Below are positions 1 to 8,780 of a stretch of 64,000 nt of DNA, piece after piece (the first letter of the stretch is position 1; each line of letters starts with the position of its first letter). Source of the stretch: Pseudomonas sp. FP1742 (lineage in GTDB: Bacteria; Pseudomonadota; Gammaproteobacteria; Pseudomonadales; Pseudomonadaceae); assembly GCF_030687145.1 (NCBI RefSeq), contig NZ_CP117460.1, positions 3,100,001 through 3,164,000 of the forward strand, read 5' to 3'. The notes under the pieces were generated by a model. It did not search any database and was not told where the DNA came from. It worked only from the letters and a program-made list of their open reading frames with translations. The translations under genes were made by a program, and so were the position numbers.

Positions 1-184
1 CGTGGCCGAAACTGACCATTGCTCCATATCCGATCAGTAGATCGAGGCTCGCGGCGGCCAGGCCATAGATCGCCAGGCGTGTGAACAAGCTGACCAGGAA
101 AGGCTCCTTGAGTACCACGGCCAGCAATGGCAGTAAGGCGAAAAGCGCCAGGCAAGCCAGATCGACAATGATTCGACGGGACAT
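1..184 (-). CDS. Branched-chain-type ABC transporter permease, LivM-like (partial)
   Basis: Only the first 61 codons are in the window; the gene runs off the left edge. It starts at the ATG complementary to 182-184 and opens with a short basic N-terminus (MSRRIIVD) followed by hydrophobic segments, as in LivM-family inner-membrane permeases. It begins 11 bases after the livH-like stop and continues the same transcription unit (binding protein, LivH, LivM). The family call rests on the N-terminus plus gene order. The ATPase subunits would be expected further left, outside the window. Confidence 0.75.
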   Translation of the reverse strand, partial: MSRRIIVDLACLALFALLPLLAVVLKEPFLVSLFTRLAIYGLAAASLDLLIGYGAMVSFGH

Positions 185-195
185 GTTTCTCTCCT

Positions 196-1104
196 TCATG
201 CTCGTGCCGGCAGCAGGCCGCGCGGGCACACCAACAGAACCAGCGCCATGACGATGTAAGCGCTGGCCGAAATCAGCCCGGCACTGAGCGCGCCGCTGAC
301 TTCGGCCGGCAACAAGTGGTCGAGCAACAAGGGCAGATAAGCTCGGCTCTGGCTGTCGACCATGCCAATCAGTAAGGCACCCACCAGTGCGCCGCGCACC
401 GAGCCGACGCCACCGACGACAATGACTACAAAGGTGGTGATCAGGACTTTCTCGCCCATGCCGATCTCGACCGACAACAGGGGCGCCGCCATGAAACCGG
501 CCAGGCCACAGAGCATGCAGCCGAACACAAACACCAGCGTGTACAGGCGCGCGATATTGACGCCCAGGGCGCTGACCATTTCATGGTCGTCGGCACCTGC
601 GCGGATCAGCATCCCAAGGCGGGTATGGTTGATCAGCAACCACATGCCGATTGCCACAAGCAGGCCGGCAGCGATGAACAGCAGGCGGCTGACCGGGTAC
701 ATCAAGCCTGGAAAGACCTCGACGAAGGTGTTGTACCAGTCTGGTGTCGGCATCGCCGGAGGGCTGCGGCCGAACAGTAAGGTGATGAGCTCGTTGGTGA
801 AGAACACAACTGCCAGTGTCGCGAGCACCTGGTCGAGGTGATCACGGTTGTAGAGGCGACGAATGATCCCGGTTTCGATCACCAGGCCATACAGTGCCGA
901 ACCTGCGATGGCGGCGAGGCCGCCGAGCCAGAAGGAGCCCGTGGCGATGGCCGTATAGGCCGCGCAGAAGGCACCGACCATGTAGAACGCGCCATGGGCC
1001 AGATTGATCACGCCCATGATGCCGAAGATCAGCGTCAGGCCGGAGGCGAGCAGAAAGAGCAGGGCGCTGTATTGCAGCCCATTGAGGAGTTGTTCGAGCA
1101 GCAT
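196..1104 (-). CDS. Branched-chain-type ABC transporter permease, LivH-like
   Basis: This 302-residue protein is hydrophobic throughout, with about eight predicted membrane spans, and fits the LivH permease family (usually 290-310 residues). The conserved stretch GLTLIFGIMGVINLAHGAF near residues 22-40 is typical of LivH. It would form the inner-membrane channel with the LivM-like protein encoded just downstream. It follows the periplasmic binding-protein gene by 66 bases and lies in the same direction as antABC. The cargo is unlikely to be decided by the permease; from context an aromatic or amino-acid-like substrate such as anthranilate is an inference. Confidence 0.88.
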   Translation of the reverse strand: MLLEQLLNGLQYSALLFLLASGLTLIFGIMGVINLAHGAFYMVGAFCAAYTAIATGSFWLGGLAAIAGSALYGLVIETGIIRRLYNRDHLDQVLATLAVVFFTNELITLLFGRSPPAMPTPDWYNTFVEVFPGLMYPVSRLLFIAAGLLVAIGMWLLINHTRLGMLIRAGADDHEMVSALGVNIARLYTLVFVFGCMLCGLAGFMAAPLLSVEIGMGEKVLITTFVVIVVGGVGSVRGALVGALLIGMVDSQSRAYLPLLLDHLLPAEVSGALSAGLISASAYIVMALVLLVCPRGLLPARA

Positions 1105-1170
1105 GACGAAATTCCTGATAGAAGCGCCTGCCGGGACGGATCCCGACAGGTACAGAGCCTTAGGGCAGGG

Positions 1171-2334
1171 TCACATGGCGCATTTGGCGGCGTAGCTGTC
1201 CACTTGCGCTTTGGCGATGGTCTTTACCAGCACCTCAACCAGCTTGCCCTGGGCGTCGGCTTCGACGCGCAGCAGGTGCCAGTCGATCACCGCGTGCTGG
1301 TTGTTGCCGAATCGGAATTCGCCGCGTACGGAGTCGAACCGGGCTGCATACAAGGCGGCCCGGAAGGCCTGGGGGTCCTTCAGGTTGCCATTCGTCGCTT
1401 TGAGGGCGGAGCCGATCAAGCGGGCGGTGTCATAGGCTTGGGCGGCGTAAACCGTCGGCGCGCGGTTGTACTTCTCGTTGAAGGCTTTGACGAACGCCTG
1501 GTTGGCTGGATTGTCCGACTGCGGATTCCAGCCGCTGACGATATTGACGCCTTCGGCCACTTTGCCGGTGGCACTGAGGATGCGTTCGTCCATGGAGAAG
1601 ATGGGCACCAACATCGGGACGCTCTTGTTCAGGCCCGAACTGCCATATTGCTTGGCGAAATTGATCCCGGCCCCACCTGGATGGAGCTGATAGATCGCGT
1701 CCGGAGCCAGGGAACGTATACGCGCTAGCTCCACGGAGAAGTCCAGCTGGTTGAGCTTGGTATAGATCTCCGTGACGTGGCCCTTGAACGTTCGCTTGAA
1801 GCCGGCTAACGCATCGCGGCCAGCTTGATAGTTGGGGGCAAGGATGACCATATTTTTGTAACCGAGGTCATTGGCGGCCAGCCCCGCCATCTCGTGAGGA
1901 ACGTCATTCTGGTAGGCCGCCGCGAAGTAGTGCGGCATGCATTGCTCGCCCGCCAAGTTGGACGGGCCTGGATTGTTGCTCAAGTAGAAACCATCGTTTT
2001 TTAACGCTGTATTGACCACAGCGGCCAGTACGTTGGAGAAAATCACCCCGGTGTACAGCGAGATGCCGTCCAGGCTCATACGGTCGACGATTTGCTTACC
2101 GGTGGCCGGTTGCAGGCCGTCGTCTTCCACAACTAGCTCAACTGGTACGCCGCCGAGGGTATTACCTTGCTGCTCCATCGCCAGACGGAATGCATCGCGG
2201 GCATCCTCTCCGAGATATCCGGCGGGTGTGGACAGTGTGGTGATGAAACCGATGCGCACCGGATCCTGGGCCATGGCCGGGAGCGAAGAGGCCAGTGCGG
2301 CCCCAAGCAACGCAAGAGGGAACGTGTTTTTCAT
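1171..2334 (-). CDS. ABC transporter substrate-binding protein, LivK/Peripla_BP_6 type
   Basis: The 387-residue product begins with a signal peptide (MKNTFPLALLGAALASSLPAMA, cleavage expected after residue 22), then PVRIGFITTLS, the usual opening of the type I periplasmic binding fold used by Liv transporters. Such proteins capture amino acids, amides or aromatic acids and deliver them to the LivHM permease. The gene starts 186 bases after antC on the same strand. Similar Liv-type systems occur beside aromatic degradation genes, so uptake of anthranilate or a related compound is plausible, but nothing in the sequence fixes the ligand. Confidence 0.85.
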   Translation of the reverse strand: MKNTFPLALLGAALASSLPAMAQDPVRIGFITTLSTPAGYLGEDARDAFRLAMEQQGNTLGGVPVELVVEDDGLQPATGKQIVDRMSLDGISLYTGVIFSNVLAAVVNTALKNDGFYLSNNPGPSNLAGEQCMPHYFAAAYQNDVPHEMAGLAANDLGYKNMVILAPNYQAGRDALAGFKRTFKGHVTEIYTKLNQLDFSVELARIRSLAPDAIYQLHPGGAGINFAKQYGSSGLNKSVPMLVPIFSMDERILSATGKVAEGVNIVSGWNPQSDNPANQAFVKAFNEKYNRAPTVYAAQAYDTARLIGSALKATNGNLKDPQAFRAALYAARFDSVRGEFRFGNNQHAVIDWHLLRVEADAQGKLVEVLVKTIAKAQVDSYAAKCAM

Positions 2335-2520
2335 AATGCCGCCTTTGCTAGTGCTTTACCGTGAATTACGGCGTGCTGAATGTTATTTGTGGGCAGTCGA
2401 ATTATTTGAGGCCGGGATTGTTAGAGTTATTGAGCTGTGTCGTAGTGGCTGGAATCGTTGCCTTGGGGCTGAACCCGACTATCCGGCCGAATGTCGGGTC
2501 TGCTTTGCCTGGGAAGTGCT

Positions 2521-3543
2521 TCAGGTATTGCTTTCAGTGAACTTCTCGAAATACAGGTGGGCGTGGTCCAGGCCTTGCTCCTGCAGCCAGGTCTTGACCG
2601 ACTCGACCATCGGCGGTGGACCGCAGATGTACATATCGAAAGGCTCTTCGCGCAGCTTGGCCGCGTCAAAGTGTTCAACAACATAGCCGCGCTTGCCGTC
2701 CCAATCCTGGCCCTCGTCGCTAATCACTGGTGTGTAGGTAAAGTCCGGAATGCACTCGGAATACCCAGCAATACGTGAGGCCTCGCACAGGTCCGCCACC
2801 TGGCGCACGCCGTAGTACAAATGCACCGATTGACCACAGCCGCGCTCGGCGATTTCGTCGAGCATGCCGAGGAAGGCCGAGAGGCCGGTGCCGCCAGCCA
2901 CGAGAATCAGCGGCTTCTCGATGTGGCGCATGTAGAAGGCACCCAGTGGTGCTTCGAAGCGTATTTCATCGCCGACCAGGCAACGCTCACGGATGTAATT
3001 GCTCATCACCCCGTCAGGCAGCAGGCGGATGAGAAACTGCAGGTGGTTGGCGGTGTTCGGTCGATTGGCGAAGGAAAAGGAGCGCGTGGCCTCGGTGCCC
3101 GGCACCTGCAAGCGTGCGTACTGTCCCGGCAGGAAGTCCAGGTGCTGGCCGTCGGCGCCGGCGTCCACATGCAAAATCGCGGTGGTCGGCGAGACCTGTT
3201 GGACGGCTGTGACGACACCGTGCTGATGAACCGGACCGGCATTGCTGCATAGCGTCGAGTCGAAGTCGAAGTAGAAGGATGCATCCGACTTAACTCGTGT
3301 CTGGCACGTCAGCACCTTGCGCTGTTGCAGGTCCTTGGCCGACAACGCTTCTTCATCCACGTAGTCCAGGCTGTAGTCACCCGATTCGCAACGACCCATG
3401 CAGGTGGCGCAGACACCTTCGCGGCAGTCCAGCGGAATGTTGATGCCATGGCGCAGTGCTGCGTCGAGGAGGATCTCGTTACCCTGCACGTGAAAGAACA
3501 GCGTTTTGCCGTCGGCGAAACTGAAAGCGACCTTGTGATTCAT
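2521..3543 (-). CDS. antC: Anthranilate 1,2-dioxygenase reductase component
   Basis: The 340-residue product has the BenC/AntC layout: an N-terminal plant-type [2Fe-2S] ferredoxin domain (Cys40, Cys45, Cys48, Cys80), an FAD domain with RSFSFANRP near residue 155, and an NAD domain (VAGGTGLSAFLG near 215, CGPPPMVESV near 310). It passes electrons from NADH to the Rieske centre of AntAB. I chose the ATG at 3543, preceded by GGATG, over an upstream TTG, because family members start MNHKVA. It follows antB by 18 bases. BenC is the close alternative; the neighbouring subunits favour anthranilate. Confidence 0.9.
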   Translation of the reverse strand: MNHKVAFSFADGKTLFFHVQGNEILLDAALRHGINIPLDCREGVCATCMGRCESGDYSLDYVDEEALSAKDLQQRKVLTCQTRVKSDASFYFDFDSTLCSNAGPVHQHGVVTAVQQVSPTTAILHVDAGADGQHLDFLPGQYARLQVPGTEATRSFSFANRPNTANHLQFLIRLLPDGVMSNYIRERCLVGDEIRFEAPLGAFYMRHIEKPLILVAGGTGLSAFLGMLDEIAERGCGQSVHLYYGVRQVADLCEASRIAGYSECIPDFTYTPVISDEGQDWDGKRGYVVEHFDAAKLREEPFDMYICGPPPMVESVKTWLQEQGLDHAHLYFEKFTESNT

Positions 3544-3561
3544 GATCCGTACATCCAAAAA

Positions 3562-4050
3562 TCAGAGGTGATAGAAATCGAGCACCGAGTTGATGGTGTC
3601 GTTGAGCAGGACCACGTGCTTGCGGGTGATCTTCCAGCTGTCGCCTACGGGCTGGAGGTGATAGGTGCAACGGCCGAAGAACTGCTCGGACATTGCCTGG
3701 CGGTGGTACAGCGTGTTCCAGTTGACCCGTACCTCCAATTCGCCCCCTTCGCGCTCTGAGATGCGCACGTTGCTGATCATGTGCAAGGTGCGAGGCATCG
3801 GGTTTGAAGCCGCCGACTTACCGGTGCGCAGGCGAAACACCCGGTCTTCAAGGCCAGAGCGGTTCGAGTAGTAAATCAGCGACATGCTGCGCTTGGGGTC
3901 GGTGGTGTACACATGCTCCGACTCCCATTGCGGTAGGTGAAATTCACTTTGCTCATCGAAGAGGGCGATATAGGCGTCCCAATCCTGCTGATCACACAGC
4001 TCGGATTTACGGTAGAGGAACTGTTCGACGGAATGTTGTAGAGCGCTCAT
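3562..4050 (-). CDS. antB: Anthranilate 1,2-dioxygenase small (beta) subunit
   Basis: This 162-residue protein belongs to the ring-hydroxylating dioxygenase beta-subunit family, which has a cone-shaped NTF2-like fold and no cofactor. Its length matches AntB. Hallmarks are the N-terminal VEQFLYRKSELCDQQDWDAYIALF and the C-terminal ITRKHVVLLNDTINSVLDFYHL. It assembles with AntA into an alpha3beta3 oxygenase. The antA stop codon and the antB ATG are one base apart, and the ribosome-binding site AAGGAGG lies within the end of antA, which suggests translational coupling. Confidence 0.92.
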   Translation of the reverse strand: MSALQHSVEQFLYRKSELCDQQDWDAYIALFDEQSEFHLPQWESEHVYTTDPKRSMSLIYYSNRSGLEDRVFRLRTGKSAASNPMPRTLHMISNVRISEREGGELEVRVNWNTLYHRQAMSEQFFGRCTYHLQPVGDSWKITRKHVVLLNDTINSVLDFYHL

Positions 4051-4051
4051 T

Positions 4052-5437
4052 TCACACCTCCTTCAACTTCAGGGCTTTTTGTTCCAGACCTTGCAGAAGG
4101 AAGCGTTGCCAGGATCTGTGCTGATTGATGTAGAGCCCCTCATGGGTGAACTCGGTGCCGGTCAGTACCGGGTTGATACCCAGGACCTCGCTGTTGGGAG
4201 TTGGGCCTTCAACCCATTTTTCACTGCCGCGGGATATTTCGTTCCAGCGCTCGAGGCTGGCCTGGAATCCGCGCTGGGCTTCGCGAAACTCCACCAGGTC
4301 GTCGGGGGTTCCCATACCTGAAACGTTGAAGAAATCTTCGAACTGGCGAATCCGGTTTTCCCGGTCCGCGTCGGACTCACCCTTGACGCCGATGCACTGG
4401 CTGATGACTTCTGTCTTGTTCCAGGCCACCGGACGCACGATACGCAGCTGCGAGCTGATCTGATCCATGAAGAACAGGCTCGGGTAGATGTTGAGGTTGC
4501 GCAGACGGTGCATCATCCACTCGGCTTGCTGCTGACCGTATTCTTCAATCAGGCGCGGCATGACCGTGGCATAACCGGCGCGCACTGTGGGATTGGGCAT
4601 GTCGCTGAACAGTAGGCTGTGGCCATTTTTGAACGAGAACCAGCCGTCGTCGGTTGCGGCATCACCGGCGCCCAGTTTGCTGTAGTCCAGTGTGCTGGAG
4701 CCGCCACCATTGGCAGCATTGACTTGCTGGCGATGCTGCACGGTAGAGACGTAGTTATAGTGCACGGTGCTGACGTGATAGCCATCCAGGCCGTTTTCGT
4801 GCTGCAGTTTCCAGTTGCCTTCGTAGCTATAGGTCGACTTGCCGGGCAGTATTTCCAACTCGCCAGTGGGAGACTGAGCAACCATCATGTCGAAGAACAC
4901 TTTGGCATCGCCGAGGTAGTCTTCCAGCGAGTCGCTGCCGTTCACGTCCAGACTGATGAAGACGAAGCCCTTGTAGCTCTCGATGCGTGCCTTCTTCAGG
5001 CCACGGGTGGCCTTGTCGAAACCTTCCGGATATTCGCCCGGTGCTTTGACCTTCACCAGGCGGCCGTCGCTCTTGTAGCACCATGCATGGAAGGGGCAGG
5101 TGAATGTGGACTGGTTGCCCTTGCCAACGCGGACCAGAGTGGTGCCACGGTGCTGGCAGGCGTTGATCATTGCGTTGAGCTCGCCCTCGCCATCACGGGT
5201 GATGATCATCGGCTGGCGGCCGGCACGCATAGTCAGGAAGTCGTGCTTATTAGGGATCTCGCTTTCATGGCATGCATAGATCCAGTTTTTTTCGAAAATG
5301 AGTTCCATCTCGAGATCAAAGAGCTCGGGCACGGTGAACATATTCCGGGCAATACGGAAGACGCCTTCTATCGGACGAAAGTCCAGGCATCCGCTAACGA
5401 ACTCTTTCCACTGTGCAATGCTTTTTGAATTATTCAT
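4052..5437 (-). CDS. antA: Anthranilate 1,2-dioxygenase large (alpha) subunit
   Basis: The 461-residue protein is the catalytic alpha subunit of a two-component ring-hydroxylating dioxygenase. The Rieske centre is Cys94-X-His96 and Cys114-X2-His117. The mononuclear iron site is in NWKLQHENGLDGYHVSTVHYN (His221, His226), with an Asp expected in the later FFMDQIS segment. The enzyme converts anthranilate to catechol, CO2 and ammonia using O2 and NADH through AntC. The antA-antB-antC order and the divergent AraC-type gene match the Pseudomonas ant locus. Benzoate dioxygenase BenA is related, but the neighbourhood favours AntA. Confidence 0.92.
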   Translation of the reverse strand: MNNSKSIAQWKEFVSGCLDFRPIEGVFRIARNMFTVPELFDLEMELIFEKNWIYACHESEIPNKHDFLTMRAGRQPMIITRDGEGELNAMINACQHRGTTLVRVGKGNQSTFTCPFHAWCYKSDGRLVKVKAPGEYPEGFDKATRGLKKARIESYKGFVFISLDVNGSDSLEDYLGDAKVFFDMMVAQSPTGELEILPGKSTYSYEGNWKLQHENGLDGYHVSTVHYNYVSTVQHRQQVNAANGGGSSTLDYSKLGAGDAATDDGWFSFKNGHSLLFSDMPNPTVRAGYATVMPRLIEEYGQQQAEWMMHRLRNLNIYPSLFFMDQISSQLRIVRPVAWNKTEVISQCIGVKGESDADRENRIRQFEDFFNVSGMGTPDDLVEFREAQRGFQASLERWNEISRGSEKWVEGPTPNSEVLGINPVLTGTEFTHEGLYINQHRSWQRFLLQGLEQKALKLKEV

Positions 5438-6020
5438 GAACCTGTACCTTTCACATCTGGCAAATCGGTAGGTTCATTAGAAAGAGTTACAGGCATTGAG
5501 GACTATCCGGTTTTTTGCCAAATTCAGTCCGGAAAATTTGTGTGCCGCAGCCTGAATAATAGGAGTTGTTCGATAGTGGTTCAGTTACTGGCTGGTCATA
5601 TATATCCGAATATTCATTTAAATATATCCAAATAATTGGTGTGGCTTTATATAGCTAGCCACATTTTTCCAACTTGGTAACACCTGCGTGACATGACCGT
5701 GTAGAGACGACCCAGTACTCGGCGTCAGTAATGCTCAGACAATTAGGGGAAGCGCGTGCACCGGTTTGGTTCATCCCTGCCGACAAGTCGCCAAAGGTGG
5801 GAAGTCTGGCTCTGATTTGGGGTTGTGAGAGCACAGTGATATAAAAATGAAGTATTCGCATTTGGGCTGTGGGCGCCCGACCATCCGGAAAATTGTCGAA
5901 TACTATCCACAAAATCAGCCTGGGGGTTTTTGGTAGCAGCCGTGGCACGATGCTTGCTGTTTTACAACGCTAGATGTGCCGTTAGAGCACGCATACATTG
6001 CCTTGTTGAGTAGCTCCGTA
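5438..6020. promoter_or_regulatory. Divergent antA/antR promoter region
   Basis: This 583-base AT-rich gap separates the divergent starts of antA and antR. It must hold both promoters and, by analogy with the P. aeruginosa system in which AntR plus anthranilate activates antABC, the AntR binding sites. I could not assign the sites by eye. A weak open frame on the minus strand (5655-5948) lacks recognisable features and is not called. Confidence 0.55.
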
Positions 6021-7031
6021 ATGAGTATAAAGCCTGAATCCTATTTTCGTGATTTCTGTGCCAACCGCGCTGATCTGGCTGGCGCACGCTCCTGGATGTC
6101 GAATATCTGCGGGCCGCATCTGCTCACTGCGAGCAGGCCTGGCGCCATTCAGTTCCACCATATTGGAAATGTTCTCAAGTCGATGTCCACCACCCTTGGC
6201 TGCATTGAATACGGCACCGATGTAACAGTGGGGGTCGCTGATGTCGACAGCTTCAACAGTTACAGCCTAAGCCTGCCACTCACGGGAGAACAGGAATTCA
6301 GGAAGGGCGGCATACTGTTGCGCTCTGACTGTGATCACGGGGTGATCGTCTCCCCGAATGAGAGTCAGGAACTGAGTATCAGCGGCGATTGCCGCAAGTT
6401 GCAGGTGGTCATCACCCGCACGGCAATGCACAAGACGCTCGAAAACTTGTTGCAGCGACCTGTCGTTGAGCCGCTATGTTTCGATCCGTGCATGGATGCG
6501 GTCAATGGCGCCATCGCCTCCTGGTGGCGCATGGCACGACATTTTATCGAAGAAATGGAGCGAAGTGACCTGTACGGCCAGTTGCAGTTCAGTTGCGATC
6601 TGGAAAACGCGCTAGTGAAGGGGTTGATCCTGGCTCAGCCGAGTAACTACTCGCAGGATCTTCGCAATCGCCTGGGGCTCAAATTGCCGCATTATCTGGT
6701 CAAGGCCAAGGAGTTCATCCACGACAACGCACGTGAACAACTGCACTTGGAAGATATAGAAATGGTCGCCGGGGTTTCACGCTTCAAATTGTTCGAAGAC
6801 TTCAAAAAGTACATCGGCATGTCGCCGATGGCCTACTTGAAGAAATTTCGTTTGACTGCTGTGCGACAAGAAATTCTCGAAGACCGCTCGGCGCGCAATA
6901 TCACGGTGATTGCGATGGGTTGGGGCTTCAGTCATCTCGGCCGTTTCTCGAGTGAATATCGAAAGCTTTTTAACGAGACCCCGAGCATGACCCTGCAACG
7001 ACTTGCCGCCCGGAAAAACAACTCGTTCTGA
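6021..7031 (+). CDS. antR: AraC/XylS-family activator of the anthranilate operon
   Basis: This 336-residue protein has the AraC/XylS layout: an N-terminal sensing domain (about 1-220) and a C-terminal double helix-turn-helix (about 230-330). The C-terminal signature includes LEDIEMVAGVSRFKLFEDFKKYIGMSPMAYLKKFRL and WGFSHLGRFSSEYRKLFNETPS. I chose the ATG at 6021 (MSIKPESYFRD); an upstream ATG at 5976 would add 15 residues without family resemblance. Divergent placement next to antABC is the arrangement of antR in Pseudomonas, where it activates antABC in response to anthranilate. Confidence 0.85.
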   Translation: MSIKPESYFRDFCANRADLAGARSWMSNICGPHLLTASRPGAIQFHHIGNVLKSMSTTLGCIEYGTDVTVGVADVDSFNSYSLSLPLTGEQEFRKGGILLRSDCDHGVIVSPNESQELSISGDCRKLQVVITRTAMHKTLENLLQRPVVEPLCFDPCMDAVNGAIASWWRMARHFIEEMERSDLYGQLQFSCDLENALVKGLILAQPSNYSQDLRNRLGLKLPHYLVKAKEFIHDNAREQLHLEDIEMVAGVSRFKLFEDFKKYIGMSPMAYLKKFRLTAVRQEILEDRSARNITVIAMGWGFSHLGRFSSEYRKLFNETPSMTLQRLAARKNNSF

Positions 7032-7329
7032 TGCCGTTTGCTTCAGGCCGCCGCATTAATCATTCCACGCGGCAGCTTATTGGGGAGCCCGCAAAATTCG
7101 AAAAATCGTACGCTGAGGTTTTCTGGGACGGGGACACTGGAAAAGCCGGCGCTGACGTCCGTGTGGGAAGTAAATGATGGCCGTCTGACCTCAGCGCCTA
7201 TCTGCTCCTACAACTTTCGTAGCGGCCAGGCCTTCCCATCTTCTAGCTTGGGTTAACTGGCTTTCCTGCCGATCTTCATGCCTGGGTCGCGCGCTCCAAA
7301 GCCCGACCATCCGTTATGTCGTTCAGCGC

Positions 7330-7525
7330 AGGTCGCGCAGAACCAGCGATAGCCCACGATCAGCATGCGGATCATACGTTCAGGATCAATCGACGGAAGC
7401 CCGATCGGGCTATAGGTGAGGTAATGGCGCAGGTCGGTCAGATCGAGACATTGTGCTGCGCAGAAGGTGATTGGCTGGGATGTGATCTTCAAGATTGAAC
7501 GAGTAAAACACTCGTTCCTGCCCAC
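7330..7525 (-). pseudogene. Decayed IS transposase fragment (probably IS1182-like)
   Basis: Two minus-strand frames hold pieces of one transposase. The N-terminal piece contains QERVFYSFNLEDHIPANHLL. After a frameshift comes LTDLRHYLTYSPIGLPSIDP and ERMIRMLIVGY, which is joined directly to YRWFC. From memory of the family, about 25 residues that normally separate these two motifs are deleted. No DDE catalytic core, terminal inverted repeats or intact reading frame are present. The rest of the 7032-7783 gap holds nothing else I recognise. The remnant marks an old insertion between the ant locus and the accessory genes to the right. Confidence 0.7.
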
Positions 7526-7783
7526 TCGATAACCGCCCACAGCATGCTGTGTGATTCCCTGCCAGCCAATACTGAGATTTTTCCGCAGGGCAGACAGGGG
7601 AACTACTTTTCAAACGTTAACTTCCCGCAACTGCATGATCGTTTCCACAGGCTGTGATGGGCTCGGATATAATCCAGGCTTCGCTTAATCACACCGTAAT
7701 AGCCAGCGCTCCTTACCGCAGTGGATATGACCCGTGCTGAGCGACAGACACGGCCACATCGCTGCTGGTCGCTTGTGTGTTTG

Positions 7784-8704
7784 TCAATAACGTCCGACTT
7801 CACGCTGCAATGCGGTTGTTAGCATTTCCAGAAACGCACGCCCCGCCATACTCAGGCTGCGGCGTGATGAGTATTGCGCGTACATGGAAACCGGCGGCGG
7901 TGACCAACCAGGGGTAATTACCCGCAGTAACCCCTGTTCTATCTGATCGTTGCAAAGCATTGCCGGCAGGCGGGCGACGCCTAAGCCCGCCATAACCGCC
8001 CGATGCAAGGTCAAAAGATTATCTGCACAAAACCTGATCGACATCCGAACATCGATGGTCTGATTGTTTGGGCCCATCAAAAGCCAGGTGGCGCTCGACT
8101 TCTCGCCGTCCCAACCTATAGCTGCTTTATCCGTTAGCATCAGTGGGGTATCAGGCCAGTCTGATGCAGCAAAACAATCGCTTCGAGCAACTAATAGGTG
8201 AGGGTAGTCGGCTATTTTGATCGCGACCATGTCAGAATCGGGTAGTGAATCTAGACTAGGAAAAATGACCAGATCGTTAGGGGCGGACATTGGCTTGCCG
8301 AAGCCGTAAGTGGTATTTAATTCAACGCGGACACGCGGATAACGAAGGGCGAACTCTAAAGCAATATCGGTCACCAACGATTCTGCAAGGACGCTGGGAC
8401 AAGCGATACGAAGTGGTCCTGACGGTTGGCTTGTGCGTTCGAGTGCGCTAAACATCGCGGCTCGTGTTTCGCTTCGGATCAATAATCCATGCTCATTCAG
8501 TCTCCACCCAAGCTCGGTGACCCGAAACCGTCGGGAGTTACGCTCGATCACACAAACGCTGAGCCGCTCCTCTAGTTGCATGATGCGTCGACTAAGTCGC
8601 GATTTTGGAATACCCGTTTTTGCACTAGCCGCTGTAAAGCCGCCAGCTTCAATAACTTCTACCAGCAACAACAATTCTTCAACAGTAGGAACCAAATCGT
8701 TCAT
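7784..8704 (-). CDS. LysR-family transcriptional regulator
   Basis: The 306-residue product has an N-terminal winged helix-turn-helix (about residues 5-65: LLVEVIEAGGFTAASAKTGIPKSRLSRRIMQLEE) and a C-terminal effector-binding domain. The start is the ATG at 8704, preceded by GGGAGCG; an upstream in-frame start at 8767 lacks family resemblance. The subfamily with IPKSRLSRRI in the recognition helix is common among single-target regulators in Pseudomonas. It follows the MFS gene by 76 bases on the same strand, so it probably controls the aromatic-acid transporter and the divergent esterase. The inducer is unknown. Confidence 0.85.
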   Translation of the reverse strand: MNDLVPTVEELLLLVEVIEAGGFTAASAKTGIPKSRLSRRIMQLEERLSVCVIERNSRRFRVTELGWRLNEHGLLIRSETRAAMFSALERTSQPSGPLRIACPSVLAESLVTDIALEFALRYPRVRVELNTTYGFGKPMSAPNDLVIFPSLDSLPDSDMVAIKIADYPHLLVARSDCFAASDWPDTPLMLTDKAAIGWDGEKSSATWLLMGPNNQTIDVRMSIRFCADNLLTLHRAVMAGLGVARLPAMLCNDQIEQGLLRVITPGWSPPPVSMYAQYSSRRSLSMAGRAFLEMLTTALQREVGRY

Positions 8705-8780
8705 CGAAACGCTCCCACCAGATTCGGATGCCCTAATTAATAGGACCTGCCACTTCAAATATGGCATTCACGCAACAACA

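Noticed and set aside
838..1728. Long plus-strand open frame opposite livH and the binding-protein gene
   Set aside because: Antisense shadow of two clear genes in GC-rich DNA; composition is not protein-like.
5655..5948. Minus-strand 97-residue open frame between antA and antR
   Set aside because: No family resemblance and no ribosome-binding site; it covers the shared promoter region.
7603..7803. Short minus-strand frame after the transposase remnant
   Set aside because: No recognisable motif; overlaps the LysR gene end and lacks a ribosome-binding site.
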